Below are positions 34,737 to 44,414 of a stretch of DNA of 53,818 nucleotides, in pieces (the first letter of the stretch is position 1; each line of letters opens with the position of its first letter). This stretch comes from an uncultured Verrucomicrobiota bacterium. Its GTDB lineage: Bacteria > Verrucomicrobiota > Verrucomicrobiia > Limisphaerales > UBA9464. Position numbers and translations under genes: made by a program. The DNA lies in the NCBI GenBank assembly GCA_903896505.1, contig CAITXU010000157.1, positions 1 to 53,818 on the forward strand. Reading direction: 5' to 3'. The notes beneath the pieces were generated by a model. It did no database searches. It saw only the letters and a program-made list of their open reading frames with translations, and was not told the origin of the DNA.

Positions 34737-35919
34737 AGGTTTCGCTCAGTTGCCGACCCAGCGTCTTCCAGGACAACCGGTCGTGCACGGTTTGCTTTCC
34801 GGTCAACTCCAGACGTTGGCGCAAGGCTCCATCGCGGAGCCCATTCCCCGTCTCTTCAATGAACGCCTGGGCGGTATCGGCCAGAAGGATTTCCTTACCA
34901 TGGCGAAGTTCAAGTCCCTGCGCCCCGATGGTGGTGGAGACGACCGGAGTGCCCATCGCCATGCTTTCGGGAATCTTCAATCGGGTTCCTCCACCGATTC
35001 GCAAGGGGACAATTTGCAACCAGGCCTGCCGGTAGTAGGGGCGAACGTCGGGGACACCGCCGGTGACGGTCACGCCCTTGCGGGAGGCGTACGCTTGAAC
35101 TTCCGGGAGAGGTGCCTTTCCGACAATGAGGATCCGCAGTTGAGGCACCCACTCCAGGAGTCCGTCATGGATTTCCTGAAAAAACCAGCGCAGGGCATCG
35201 ACATTGGGCGAATAGTCCATTGCCCCGCAGAAGAGCACTGTGGGTTCCACCGCCCTCGGCACCGGAGTGGATTCCGGTGTAAAATAGTCCAGGTCCACGC
35301 CATTGGTAATCACCAATGTCCGCACCTGCCTGGAAATCTCGAAGCGGATGAAATTCTCGTCATCGGGACCGCACACCACCTCGAGGGCGGTGCGCCGGGC
35401 GATCCGTCGCTCAAAGCGTCCGAGTTTTGCCAGATTCTCCCAATCAAGGAGCGATTGCCGAAAACCGCGCGAAAGTGCGGCGCGCTGGGCCAACTGGAAC
35501 TGGAGGTCCACACGGCTCCGGTCAATGGCGAGCGGCAGGTCCTGATGGTCTTCGAGAAAATACTGGGCCATGACGATGTCGCACACATGAACCAGCGGGT
35601 AGGTCTCGCTTCCGATAAACCGCTTCAAGGCCTCGGCGATATGGGGAAGCCGCCAGTGTCGGATGGTGGTGGGCAGCGGATTCAGGAGGCGGTCGGGAAA
35701 CAGACGGGGCCAGGGCGGATGGGCGAATCGGACAAATTCCACACGGCGGCAGAATTCCTGAAAATGAGGTTTCTGATCCTCCCGCTCACCGTTTTCGCAC
35801 AAGGCGAGCAGGTCCACTTCGTGATCCTTTGCCAGGGCACGCAGCAGGTGATAGGTCCGTTGAAACGTTCCCCGGTCGGGCGGGTACGGAACGTAGGGAT
35901 AAACAACGAGAAGCCGCAT
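34714..35919 (-). CDS. Glycosyltransferase, GT4-like (EpsH1/PEP-CTERM-associated type)
   Basis: A 401-residue GT-B transferase beginning RLLVVYPYVPYPPDRGTFQR, the N-terminal pattern of sugar transferases often found with exosortase-type exopolysaccharide loci. The donor half includes VLFCGAMDYSPNVDALRWF, LRILIVGKAP and LKIPESMAMGTPVVSTTIGAQGL. No exosortase gene is present in this window. It starts 2 nt after the nucleotidyltransferase-like gene. Confidence 0.85.
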   Translation of the reverse strand: MRLLVVYPYVPYPPDRGTFQRTYHLLRALAKDHEVDLLALCENGEREDQKPHFQEFCRRVEFVRFAHPPWPRLFPDRLLNPLPTTIRHWRLPHIAEALKRFIGSETYPLVHVCDIVMAQYFLEDHQDLPLAIDRSRVDLQFQLAQRAALSRGFRQSLLDWENLAKLGRFERRIARRTALEVVCGPDDENFIRFEISRQVRTLVITNGVDLDYFTPESTPVPRAVEPTVLFCGAMDYSPNVDALRWFFQEIHDGLLEWVPQLRILIVGKAPLPEVQAYASRKGVTVTGGVPDVRPYYRQAWLQIVPLRIGGGTRLKIPESMAMGTPVVSTTIGAQGLELRHGKEILLADTAQAFIEETGNGLRDGALRQRLELTGKQTVHDRLSWKTLGRQLSETYERRFAS

Positions 35920-35921
35920 GA

Positions 35922-37070
35922 TTAGTGGTATCGATGCCAGAGTCGTTCGTAAGCCGCAACCAATCCCGAAAGTTGAACCTCCCGGGTCCTCAATTCTCGC
36001 TGAAGCTGGCCATCCAACGGTCCTTCGGCCAGGACATGATCATCCCACAACAAGAGGCAGAGCGAGTGAAACAGCCGCTCACGGGGGTAGCGACCCGAAA
36101 ACACCCCCGACCAGCAGCGGTCCCGCAGGTTTACCAACCGGTTGCGCAAGGTCGGTTGTTCCGGGCATTTGTTCAACCGGCTACGAGCGTAGTCGGAGGA
36201 GTTGGAAAATGATGTGCCCAACCGACGATTCTCGAGCCACAGCCAGACGCATTCCGCTATGCCGGATAATTGCTGGTGGCGGGCCTTGAGTTCGTCCCGC
36301 GAGGCGGTTGTTCGATGCGGGTGTAATTTGAAGTCCACGCCCGCCCGGTGATGGTGCTGGACCTTTTCGAGGAAGGGCATCTCCGGAGTGGGGGCGATGG
36401 CCAGGAGTCGCTTGTGGCGTTCCCGGCAGCTCCAATGATATTCCCCTCGGCTTGTCAGAATCACGTCGCCCAATGCCAGTTCAAGTTTGGCCAGGTTGCG
36501 CCCGACAAAATCGGCTTCCTCGGGGCCAAACTCCGCGCGTTCCAATCGTTCCAGACTGAACAACAGCCCCGAGCAGCGGTTCATCAACAGCCGCGTCGCC
36601 TCATGGAGCGGGATGCGATGAGCGTCCCGACGGTGGGCCGCAAGCGACATATCCAGGAAGTCGGCATCACCAAAGATCAGCCGGTGTCCGGCTGCCAGAT
36701 CATAATAAAACATCGAGGGCAGCGAGGTCAGCAGCTTGGCCGCGGTCATGACTTTGAACTCCACCTCGAGACCAGCCGCAGGTGATAGCCGGGCTCCAAT
36801 CTGATGCAGGGGCCCTCGGAATTTTCGCTCGGACATCAGGGCGTTGCCCCGTAAAAAGACATAAAATTCGAGGTCATTGTAGGGCCTTTCTCCCTCCGGC
36901 GTCTGAAGCACACCCCCTTCCCCCCGTCCGTAGCCACCTCCCAACAGGATGCCATCGAGTTTCCAGGGCGGAATCAGCTCCAGAACGGCGTTCCGCACAT
37001 CCAGACAAAGTTGAGCGAGCCGCCTTTCCAGGTCAGGGCCTCCATCGACTGTAAACCGGATGGAATTCAT
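35922..37070 (-). CDS. Nucleotidyltransferase-fold protein of unknown role
   Basis: A 382-residue cytoplasmic protein. Near the N-terminus GGGYGRGEGG followed by NDLEFYVFLRG looks like the G-S/G and D-x-D/E elements of the polymerase-beta nucleotidyltransferase fold. The rest is helical and I recognise no domain. It is coupled by ATGA overlap to the upstream GT4 gene. It could transfer a nucleotide to a sugar or protein, or be a scaffold. The second metal ligand reads Asp-Leu-Glu, so activity is possible. Confidence 0.6.
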   Translation of the reverse strand: MNSIRFTVDGGPDLERRLAQLCLDVRNAVLELIPPWKLDGILLGGGYGRGEGGVLQTPEGERPYNDLEFYVFLRGNALMSERKFRGPLHQIGARLSPAAGLEVEFKVMTAAKLLTSLPSMFYYDLAAGHRLIFGDADFLDMSLAAHRRDAHRIPLHEATRLLMNRCSGLLFSLERLERAEFGPEEADFVGRNLAKLELALGDVILTSRGEYHWSCRERHKRLLAIAPTPEMPFLEKVQHHHRAGVDFKLHPHRTTASRDELKARHQQLSGIAECVWLWLENRRLGTSFSNSSDYARSRLNKCPEQPTLRNRLVNLRDRCWSGVFSGRYPRERLFHSLCLLLWDDHVLAEGPLDGQLQRELRTREVQLSGLVAAYERLWHRYH

Positions 37071-38347
37071 GATGGCACCCGGGTTCCAGATTTGTCAGCC
37101 GACGGCTTCCCTTTGGCCAGGGCAATCGTCTCCTCCAGGTAGCGCTCAAACTGGTCCACGATGACCGGTTCGTTGTAGCGAGACCGTACCTCGGCATGGC
37201 CGGTGGCCGCGATCCGGGCGCGGGCCACGGGGTCTGCCGCCAGTTCGACTATGCGTTCCGCCAGTTCGGCAGCGTCGCCGGCCTTATAGGTCAGGGCGTT
37301 TTCCCCATGCCTGAATAGTTCCGGGCTGCCTCCGGTCATGGTTCCAATAACCGGCAGGCCACTGCTCATGGCTTCGAGCGGTGTGAGGGCAAATGGCTCC
37401 TCCCATTCGGAGGTGAACAAGAGCGCGTCATGAGCCCGATAGATATTGGGCATCTCTGTCGATCGAGCCGTGTGAAAAAAGACGGGCAAATGATGTTCGC
37501 GGACATAGGCGTGAAGGCGTGCGGTGTAGTCGGCATCGCCACGACCGTAGACATGAAGTTCACCGGGAAAGCGTCCCTGCACTGCTGCCATGGCGCGAAG
37601 GGCGGTCATGACCCCCTTATCTTCTGCCAGGCGTCCCACGTAGAGCAGTCGATGAAGGATTTGCGAAGCGGGTGCGGGAGTGCCGGAAAACCGTCCGATA
37701 TCGACCGGACAATAGATGACGGCGCCGTGGCCCACGGAATAGCCTTTGGCCGCCGTCAGGTCGCGAAGAGCCCGACTGCAAAAGGAGATGCGATCAAACC
37801 GGATGGAACGGACCGGATCGGTTGGGGCGATGACACTCCATTTCCGCCGTTGACCGGTCCAATTCCACGCCGTCCGCAGCAGCCGCGCCATGGGGGATGG
37901 ATTGCTTCGGTTCCACCAGTCGAGCCAGACATCGGCGGCGAGGCTTCGGGCGATCCAATGGTCTGACAAATGATAGGCCGTTGGCACCGGCAAACCCTGC
38001 AAGGTCAGACAGATGGATTTGGAGATGCCTCCGAGATTCCAGACGTGGACCACATCCGGTTGAACCCGGGCAACGGCCTCCCGAACGCAGCGATTGTTAT
38101 GGAGTTCAAGGTCCGCCAGCGCCCGAATGCCGAGCCAGGGATGGCCAAAGAACCCGTGGACCCGCAACTGACGGCTGATCCCCGGTTCGGGGCCCTCCTC
38201 ACGAACTCCGTCGACCCGATGATTGGAGGTCAGGACCTCCACCTCGTGTCCGTGAGCCCGCCACGCTGCGACCATGGCGGCACAGATCAATTCGTATCCG
38301 CCGACATAATGCGGTGGATAAAGATTGGTCAGGACCAGGATTTTCAT
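37067..38347 (-). CDS. Glycosyltransferase, GT4 family
   Basis: A 426-residue GT-B enzyme with a classical N-terminus (KILVLTNLYPPHYVGGYEL), the mid-region WNLGGISK, and a donor site with LLYVGRLAEDKGVM, TSEWEEPFALTPLEAMSSG and a Gly-rich GTMTGGSPEL. It would add one of the internal sugars of the repeat unit. It overlaps both neighbours by 4 nt. A 29-codon upstream extension of the frame was rejected, because the ATG at 38347 overlaps the preceding stop. Confidence 0.9.
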   Translation of the reverse strand: MKILVLTNLYPPHYVGGYELICAAMVAAWRAHGHEVEVLTSNHRVDGVREEGPEPGISRQLRVHGFFGHPWLGIRALADLELHNNRCVREAVARVQPDVVHVWNLGGISKSICLTLQGLPVPTAYHLSDHWIARSLAADVWLDWWNRSNPSPMARLLRTAWNWTGQRRKWSVIAPTDPVRSIRFDRISFCSRALRDLTAAKGYSVGHGAVIYCPVDIGRFSGTPAPASQILHRLLYVGRLAEDKGVMTALRAMAAVQGRFPGELHVYGRGDADYTARLHAYVREHHLPVFFHTARSTEMPNIYRAHDALLFTSEWEEPFALTPLEAMSSGLPVIGTMTGGSPELFRHGENALTYKAGDAAELAERIVELAADPVARARIAATGHAEVRSRYNEPVIVDQFERYLEETIALAKGKPSADKSGTRVPS

Positions 38348-39213
38348 GCGGGAGTGGATTCCTTCCAGCCTTGGCGGTAACCGGCCAGCTTTCCGGCGCG
38401 CTGGGCCCATCGCACGCGGGCGGAGTGAGGCCATTCACGAAGGCGTCGGCTGTTCGAACAAAAGCGCAGGTCATGCCGGACATCGCTCAGCCAGCCGAGC
38501 AGGACCGTTTGCCACCAGGAAATCCCATCGGGCTGTCGAGTCCAGGCCCGGGCGATGGCCCGGGCATCGCCAAAGCTCCGGCGGCGGGCCTGCTCCACGG
38601 TGTAATTGTGCGAATGCATGACCACAGCCTCCGGCACATAGGTGATGTCATAGCCCTGCGACCGGCACCAGCGGGTGTATTCATCATCCTCGGCATATTG
38701 AAGTTCCTCGCGGAATCCACGCCGGGCCCAGGCATCCCGTCGGAGGCCGCTGCTGACCATGCTGAAAAAGTGGTCCCAACGGGCTGATTCCCGGTTAGGC
38801 CCGAAGCAGCGTTCATAGTCGCAGGCAAAAACGGCCTGACAGTCCGGACGCGGTATTTGTCGTCCAAAGACCGCGGCGACCTTGGGGTCGGCGAGCGGCG
38901 CAGACAGCCTGGGGAGCCAGTCCGTCCCTTGTGGCGTCGCATCGGCATTGAGAAAGAGGCAGATGTCGGCACGGGCCAGCCGCATACCGTGATTCATCAC
39001 CCGGCTTGGGTTGTATTCCTTGGGCGTGATCTGGATGAAATGGGCCGGCTGGGCAGCCTGAATGAGCTGTTGCGATCCATCGGTGGAGCCGGAGTCGATC
39101 ACGATCAGCTCCCAATTCCGATATTGCTGGGCCTGAAGTGCCGGCAGGGTTCCCTGGAGGGCCCATGCTTCGTTGTAGGAACGCATGATGATGCTGACCA
39201 ACGGTTCACTCAT
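38344..39213 (-). CDS. Glycosyltransferase, GT2 family
   Basis: A 289-residue GT-A inverting transferase. SIIMRSYNEAWAL and VIDSGSTDGSQQ form the nucleotide-binding part. LFLNADATPQG is the D-x-D-like metal site (here Asn-Ala-Asp), and YAEDDEYTRWCRSQG gives the acidic catalytic base region. The basic C-terminus (RWAQRAGKLAGYRQGW) may bind the membrane. ATGA overlaps on both sides. Confidence 0.9.
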   Translation of the reverse strand: MSEPLVSIIMRSYNEAWALQGTLPALQAQQYRNWELIVIDSGSTDGSQQLIQAAQPAHFIQITPKEYNPSRVMNHGMRLARADICLFLNADATPQGTDWLPRLSAPLADPKVAAVFGRQIPRPDCQAVFACDYERCFGPNRESARWDHFFSMVSSGLRRDAWARRGFREELQYAEDDEYTRWCRSQGYDITYVPEAVVMHSHNYTVEQARRRSFGDARAIARAWTRQPDGISWWQTVLLGWLSDVRHDLRFCSNSRRLREWPHSARVRWAQRAGKLAGYRQGWKESTPA

Positions 39214-40772
39214 GAGGCGGACCTCCTCAGGAACGGAATGCGTCGACCGAATTTCCGGGTCAATTCCTCCTGTTCGGGGGGCTGCAGGGCCATGCGCCAC
39301 AACCCCACCCCACCCACCAGACCGGCGAGCGTCCCTTCGATGAACATGGCGGCCATGGTCGAACCGCCGGGTGACAGAACCACCAATTTCAAGGCGGCCA
39401 AAACAGCGAGCATGGGCAGGCATCCGAGCCACGACGGAATCACGGATTGGCGGAACAACGGCCACCCCTTCAACCCCGTGTCCTTTGCCATCCATGGCCA
39501 CAGGTGGACCCATCCAAAATAGAGGGTTGGGATCAGTGAGCCGATCGCCACCGCCACGACACTCCGGGTCGCCAACACCAAACCGACGCTGAGGATCAGG
39601 TTGGCCGCTGCCTCGCCGAGACCGAGCCACATCAGTCGCCGTTCGTGGCCGGTCATCATGAAAATTCGTTTGGAAACACTATGAGTCAAAATGGTGGTGT
39701 AAAACCAAGTCAGTAGCACATGACCCACCAGGATGGTATCCGCCGATAGCGCCTTGTCGCCGGTCAACAACCGAAGCAACTCGGAAAGGTAAAAGGCGCA
39801 TAACAGGTAAAGGGGCGTGGCAATCAGGACCGTCCATCGAAGACTATTGACCAGCAAATCCTGAAGCGCGGCCTTGTCGCCCGTGGCGTGGAGGTGGGCG
39901 GCCGCCGGTGAGAGGGTGTCCTGCACCTGCTTGGTGAACTGGCTGAACACCTCCGCCACCTTGGCTCCGGCCTGGTAGAGGGCCACTGCTGATACCGAAA
40001 GGACAGCTCCCAGCACCAACTGGTCGGTCTTACCCAGGACTATGTTGGTGGCGGTGCCCAGGTAGGCGAACACCGAAAACTGCATGGTCTCACCCATCAT
40101 CGCCGGGGAAAACAACGACGGTCGAATTCGCACGCCCGGCATCCGTTGGAGCGCAAATAAGGCAGCCAGAAAGTCGGGGGCCAGCGCGAAGAAAAGCGCG
40201 ATAAACATCACCGCCATGAAACTCCACTTGAACCAGACGGCAGCGGCGATAAAGCCGAGCCGCAGGATCAGAGCGCCGGAGATCAGGTTATTGGTGAGCC
40301 GAATGCGCTGCTGGCCACGGAGGACCTCCGGGAAGATACCCATCGGAAAGGCCAGACCAATCCCGAGAAAAAAGACCACCATGACCTTGCGGAACTCCTC
40401 ATGGTTGGCTGCGGAAACACCAAACCACCGGACAATGGTGGCTGAACCCGCCAGCACCACCAAGGCGATGGCCACGGAAATGCCGGCATAGAAGACCAGA
40501 ATGGTGCTGAGGACGCGGCTCAGCTTTTCCCACTCTTTCAGCACCGAAAGTTCGGCCACCCGTTTTTGGGCGGCGAAACCGAATCCAAAGTCGAGAAGAA
40601 TGCCGTACCCAAACACGCTCCAAAGGAGCGACCAGAATCCGAACTGCTCCTGATTCAGGGACTGATACAACATTCGGAAGGTGAGCAGACCCACGGCCAT
40701 GCCCAACACCGTCCGGACATAGTTCGAAATCGAGTTGCTCCAGATGTTGCGTTTGACTTCGTCGTAGCTCAT
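39210..40772 (-). CDS. Wzx-like polysaccharide flippase (MOP superfamily)
   Basis: A 520-residue integral membrane protein with about 12-14 hydrophobic segments. Features include YVRTVLGMAVGLLTFRMLY at the start, FGFWSLLWSVFGYGILLDFGFG (typical Wzx text), and FAYLGTATNIVLGKTDQLVLG in the middle. It should flip the lipid-linked repeat unit to the periplasmic side. No separate Wzy polymerase was found in the operon. ATGA overlaps join it to the upstream GT4 and downstream GT2 genes. Confidence 0.87.
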   Translation of the reverse strand: MSYDEVKRNIWSNSISNYVRTVLGMAVGLLTFRMLYQSLNQEQFGFWSLLWSVFGYGILLDFGFGFAAQKRVAELSVLKEWEKLSRVLSTILVFYAGISVAIALVVLAGSATIVRWFGVSAANHEEFRKVMVVFFLGIGLAFPMGIFPEVLRGQQRIRLTNNLISGALILRLGFIAAAVWFKWSFMAVMFIALFFALAPDFLAALFALQRMPGVRIRPSLFSPAMMGETMQFSVFAYLGTATNIVLGKTDQLVLGAVLSVSAVALYQAGAKVAEVFSQFTKQVQDTLSPAAAHLHATGDKAALQDLLVNSLRWTVLIATPLYLLCAFYLSELLRLLTGDKALSADTILVGHVLLTWFYTTILTHSVSKRIFMMTGHERRLMWLGLGEAAANLILSVGLVLATRSVVAVAIGSLIPTLYFGWVHLWPWMAKDTGLKGWPLFRQSVIPSWLGCLPMLAVLAALKLVVLSPGGSTMAAMFIEGTLAGLVGGVGLWRMALQPPEQEELTRKFGRRIPFLRRSAS

Positions 40773-42055
40773 GCGGTGGCCCTCCCGTAGCGGGTCGCCG
40801 CATGCCGCTCCGCCGCCAGATAGAGCTGCTCCAATTGAACCGCCACCCGGCTCCAATCGTAGCGTTCCGTTGCCTCGGCCCTGCCGGCTTCACCCAATTT
40901 GCGACGCAAGCCCGGATCGTCGGCCAGCATGAGCAGTCGATTCGCGAGGTCGATGGAAGTACCCTCCCCGCCCGGTCGGATAAAGAGACCATTTTCCCCG
41001 TCCCGGACGAGTGCCCGAAGACCACCCACGTGATTGGCGATGACCGCCCGTCCGGCGCTCCACGCTTCCAGAACCACAATGCCAAATGGCTCGTGCCGGG
41101 AAGGCAGGACAAAAACGTCGCAGGCGTGGTAGGCCTCGACCAACTGAGGATCGTCGTTGCGCAATCCAGGCAGCAGTCGAACCGAGGCGGAAAGGTTCCG
41201 CTCGGCCACCAAGGCTCGGATTCGAGCCGCGTAGTCGGGCTGAGTCTCGGGACCTATCAGGACCAGAGATGAATTGGGCTTCCTTTGAATCAATTCGGCA
41301 AAGGCCTCCAATAAGAGCAATTGATTTTTCTGGGGATCAATCCGGCTCAGGTTGAGCACCACGAATGCATCGTCCGAGAGTCCGTGACGTCGACGGAAGG
41401 CGGCACCGTCCCCGGTGGCGAACCGGGCGGAATCGACTCCATTCGGAAGGTAGGCGATGCGGTCATGTTTCAATTGACCGCGGGCTCGTTCGAGCTCGCC
41501 CGCGCCCACGCAGATGACCTGGTCGGCATCGTCCAGGATGCGGCGTGACCCGAAGAGGGCACCGAAGACCTTGCCCCATTCCGGTTTGTTGGCGATGGGG
41601 CGGAGCATTTGCTCCCGTTCAGCCTCGGGAACATCAAACACGCCGCCGTGCAAGGTCACGACAAAGGGCTTCCGTCGCAGGCGGGCAGCAGTCCGGACCT
41701 CGCCTCCCAGGCGCTTTAGGGCGTGCGCATGAAACAACCGCACATTGGGACGCGACAACAGCCCATAGAACAGGGAGAGGGAGAGGAGGTTACCCCCCTT
41801 TTTGTCCATGGCCGCCCTGTCCTGGCGGCTCAAGCCCAAAAACGGGTAACAGTAGGGATAGCGTCGGACGGGGACCCCTCCGATCTCCTCGCGCCGCTGG
41901 CTGGCCAAAGCCATGGAGGTCAATATCTCAGGGGTGGCACCCGCCCGTTGTTGTTGGCGCGAGATTTCGAGAATCACGGTCTCCGTGCCACCCCACTCCG
42001 CGGCGACGAACCGGCGGGGGACATGAACAATCCGTTGTTTCTCTGACAAGCTCAC
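40769..42055 (-). CDS. Glycosyltransferase, GT4 family
   Basis: A 428-residue GT-B enzyme. The acceptor half has RFVAAEWGGTETVI and THLHGG-like VVTLHGGVFDV. The donor half has VLNLSRIDPQKNQLLLLEAF, LVLIGPETQPDY, and SRHEPFGIVVLEAWSAG as the E-x7-E motif. It starts with GTG at 42055, overlapping the methyltransferase stop as GTGA. Confidence 0.9.
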   Translation of the reverse strand: MSLSEKQRIVHVPRRFVAAEWGGTETVILEISRQQQRAGATPEILTSMALASQRREEIGGVPVRRYPYCYPFLGLSRQDRAAMDKKGGNLLSLSLFYGLLSRPNVRLFHAHALKRLGGEVRTAARLRRKPFVVTLHGGVFDVPEAEREQMLRPIANKPEWGKVFGALFGSRRILDDADQVICVGAGELERARGQLKHDRIAYLPNGVDSARFATGDGAAFRRRHGLSDDAFVVLNLSRIDPQKNQLLLLEAFAELIQRKPNSSLVLIGPETQPDYAARIRALVAERNLSASVRLLPGLRNDDPQLVEAYHACDVFVLPSRHEPFGIVVLEAWSAGRAVIANHVGGLRALVRDGENGLFIRPGGEGTSIDLANRLLMLADDPGLRRKLGEAGRAEATERYDWSRVAVQLEQLYLAAERHAATRYGRATA

Positions 42056-42810
42056 GGGCGCAAAAAGAGGAAGGTGCCCCCTTCCTCCCGTTCCACATGG
42101 AATCCGAGGTTAAGAAGGTCTCCAACAATCCGATAGGTGGCCTGATGCCCGATGAAGCCGGGGTGAAGCTCAACAATAATTTTGCGCACCGAGGCGGGAA
42201 GCTGGCGGAAATCGACGAATTGTTCCGCTCCTTCGATATCCATGATGAAGGCCGTCGGCGAATAATCCATTCGGGAAACCAGGGTGGTGAGAGAGACACC
42301 CGGAACCCGGACGGTTCGACCTCCCGAGCCGGCGACCAGAGAGTTCTCCCAGAATTCATTGCCAACATTGAGTGTCACCTCCCCGTCCTGGGCGGCCAGG
42401 GCCAGGTTCCAAACCGTTGGCGTCCGTCCGTTGATCTCGTAGTTGCGTTTCAGCCGTTCGACCGTTCCCGGATTGGCCTCCACGGTCGTGTACCGGGTGA
42501 TGCCCAGGCGGGTCTGGCAGAACAGTCCGATAAATCCGATGGCACCTCCGACCTCCAGGACCGTGTCGTCCGCGCGCAAAAACTGCTGCGCCAGCAGGCG
42601 CTCCTGCACTTCATAACGCCCGAGCAACAGATTATTCTTCATCACCGAAGACAGCCCCTTCACTTCCAATTGGACGCCCTCCAAGGTGACCCGTTCCAAC
42701 TTGGGCAGGGTGAATTTGAAGCGCCAGCGCGTGCGGAAATCCTCCCAGAGCTGGTACGGGAGCGTTCGCTCGAACAGGCTGGGACGGGTCGACGAAGGAT
42801 TGGAACTCAT
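42052..42810 (-). CDS. FkbM-type methyltransferase
   Basis: A 252-residue SAM-dependent O-methyltransferase. VLEVGGAIGFIGLF is the SAM loop, TTVEANPGTVERLKRNYE the acidic motif, and FIMDIEGAEQFV plus VELHPGFIG the FkbM signature. It probably methylates a sugar hydroxyl of the polymer. It overlaps both neighbours by 4 nt. Confidence 0.88.
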   Translation of the reverse strand: MSSNPSSTRPSLFERTLPYQLWEDFRTRWRFKFTLPKLERVTLEGVQLEVKGLSSVMKNNLLLGRYEVQERLLAQQFLRADDTVLEVGGAIGFIGLFCQTRLGITRYTTVEANPGTVERLKRNYEINGRTPTVWNLALAAQDGEVTLNVGNEFWENSLVAGSGGRTVRVPGVSLTTLVSRMDYSPTAFIMDIEGAEQFVDFRQLPASVRKIIVELHPGFIGHQATYRIVGDLLNLGFHVEREEGGTFLFLRP

Positions 42811-44024
42811 GAAGGGATGGGTGTGGCTGTCGACCGGTTGCGATCCCGGGCGAGCAGGGCGGTCTCTTTCATCAAATCACAGAGGTGGGGGATGGCAGTG
42901 AGGCTGTCGGGAAATCCGCCCTGATTGGTCAGCACCGTGGCATACGAATGCTTATCCGTCGGATGATAGCCGTGCATCGCACGGATGGGACGTTCCCCCA
43001 TGTGGCTCGGCACGATCAGGACGCCCTCCTTCACCAGAAAGATTAATTCCCCGAAATAGCGATCCTCGAAGCGGGTGTGCATCGCCTCCAATTCTTCATC
43101 CGGCAAAATCCGACCCTCAGGAACCCCACGAAGTGTCGACTCAATCAGTTGCCGGGCGCGATCGTTGAAAAACCAGAACCGGGCCATGGTTGAATCATAA
43201 ACGGCCGCGTAGTCCTGCTGGAATTTCAACGGGAGGGCATTGATCCGCGACATCAGGTCCAGATGAACGTCGCAGTTGGCCATCCCGTGATCGCTAAAAA
43301 CATACAACCGGATGTCTTCATACCGACTTTCGGCCGCATCGATGAGTTGCTGAAGCCACTGTTCATAAACCCGAAGACGGGCGGGAATTTCCGGCGAATC
43401 ATTTCCCACCCGATGCAACAGCCCATCCAACCCGGCCCAATAGAGAAAGGCAAAATCGATGGAGCCTTCACGAAGTTGCGCGGCGAGGACGTCACGATTG
43501 GTCTCCTCGGTCTGTGCCGGGTCGCTGACGAAATAAGGAATCTGGTGAGCCACCAGGAAATCGAAAATGTTCTCGCCCCGGTTCATTCCCCCGGGCTGGA
43601 GCGGGCTTTTCTTTTCGGTGAAGTCGTACCGGTGGATGTGTTGAAATGGAATATTGTAAAGATCAAAATATCCCTTGAATTGAAGGCGCGCCTTGAAAAT
43701 CCGGGTGAGGATCCGGCGGACGATGCGGCGTCCCGTCACCGCCCGAGGCAACCAACGGAGCCAGCGAAGGGAACGGAACGGGGAGTTTTCCGGATCGTGG
43801 ACAAAATAACACCAGTTACGGTGCTGAATTGGCCATCGCCCTGAAAGAATGGACGGTACACAGGTCGAACTGTAGCCGAAGACGCTGTCCAATCGCCTGC
43901 GGAGGGGGACAAAGCTCTTTCCAAAGGGATCACTGCGAAGAATTTCCCATCCCATGGCATCGATCATGACAAAGAGCCCCAGCATGGGCTTCCGAGGCGC
44001 AGCGACGGGTGGGGCGGGATTCAT
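42807..44024 (-). CDS. Alkaline-phosphatase-fold enzyme (type I phosphodiesterase/nucleotide pyrophosphatase)
   Basis: A 405-residue metal-dependent hydrolase. VMIDAMGWE gives the first Asp (22), YSSTCVPSILSG the nucleophile Thr (54), AGLDGLLHRVG Asp and His, YVFSDHGM Asp-His, and MHGYHPTDKHSYA the last His. These are the ligands of two zinc ions in this superfamily. No signal peptide is evident, so it seems cytoplasmic. Inside an EPS operon it may remove or transfer a phospho group on the glycan or a lipid intermediate. It sits between the regulatory genes and the methyltransferase, coupled by ATGA. Confidence 0.8.
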   Translation of the reverse strand: MNPAPPVAAPRKPMLGLFVMIDAMGWEILRSDPFGKSFVPLRRRLDSVFGYSSTCVPSILSGRWPIQHRNWCYFVHDPENSPFRSLRWLRWLPRAVTGRRIVRRILTRIFKARLQFKGYFDLYNIPFQHIHRYDFTEKKSPLQPGGMNRGENIFDFLVAHQIPYFVSDPAQTEETNRDVLAAQLREGSIDFAFLYWAGLDGLLHRVGNDSPEIPARLRVYEQWLQQLIDAAESRYEDIRLYVFSDHGMANCDVHLDLMSRINALPLKFQQDYAAVYDSTMARFWFFNDRARQLIESTLRGVPEGRILPDEELEAMHTRFEDRYFGELIFLVKEGVLIVPSHMGERPIRAMHGYHPTDKHSYATVLTNQGGFPDSLTAIPHLCDLMKETALLARDRNRSTATPIPS

Positions 44025-44413
44025 GGCGTGGCAGCAGGGGTTGGCAGGGCGGAGATCAGCCGTCGCGCTTCGGCCGCCAGCGAGCTGGGACTAAACGGCT
44101 TGGTCAGGTAGAGCGCCGCTCCCGAGCCTTGGGCTTCATTGCGGGTGATCGTTTGCCCTCGAGTCGTCAGCATGATGATCGGGATGGCCGCGGTCGCCGG
44201 CGTGGCTTTCAGTTGTCGGAGGGCGGTGATGCCGTCCATTTCGGGCATGGTGACGTCCATGACGATCAAGGCCGGTAATTCACGGCTGGCCAGGTCAATG
44301 GCCTCCCGACCACTCCGGGCGGTGAGGATTTGATACCCGTCCTTTTTGAGGCTCAGTTCGGTGAGTCGCAACATGTGCGGCTCGTCATCCACGATGAGGA
44401 CTTTGCGGCTCAT
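44021..44413 (-). CDS. Single-domain response regulator
   Basis: A 130-residue receiver domain. LIVDDEPH supplies the acidic pair, VMDVTMPEMDG the phosphoacceptor Asp (53), TT near 83-84 the switch residue, and LTKPF the conserved Lys (105). There is no output domain, so it must act by protein contact, perhaps on the kinase/phosphatase encoded 1 nt upstream. ATG 44413 is used; the upstream frame overlaps that gene. Its stop overlaps the phosphodiesterase start as ATGA. Confidence 0.92.
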   Translation of the reverse strand: MSRKVLIVDDEPHMLRLTELSLKKDGYQILTARSGREAIDLASRELPALIVMDVTMPEMDGITALRQLKATPATAAIPIIMLTTRGQTITRNEAQGSGAALYLTKPFSPSSLAAEARRLISALPTPAATP

Positions 44414-44414
44414 G

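Noticed and set aside
41545-42924. 459-residue rightward ORF across three genes
   Set aside because: It crosses gene borders of the leftward EPS operon and has low-complexity Arg/Pro/Gly text.
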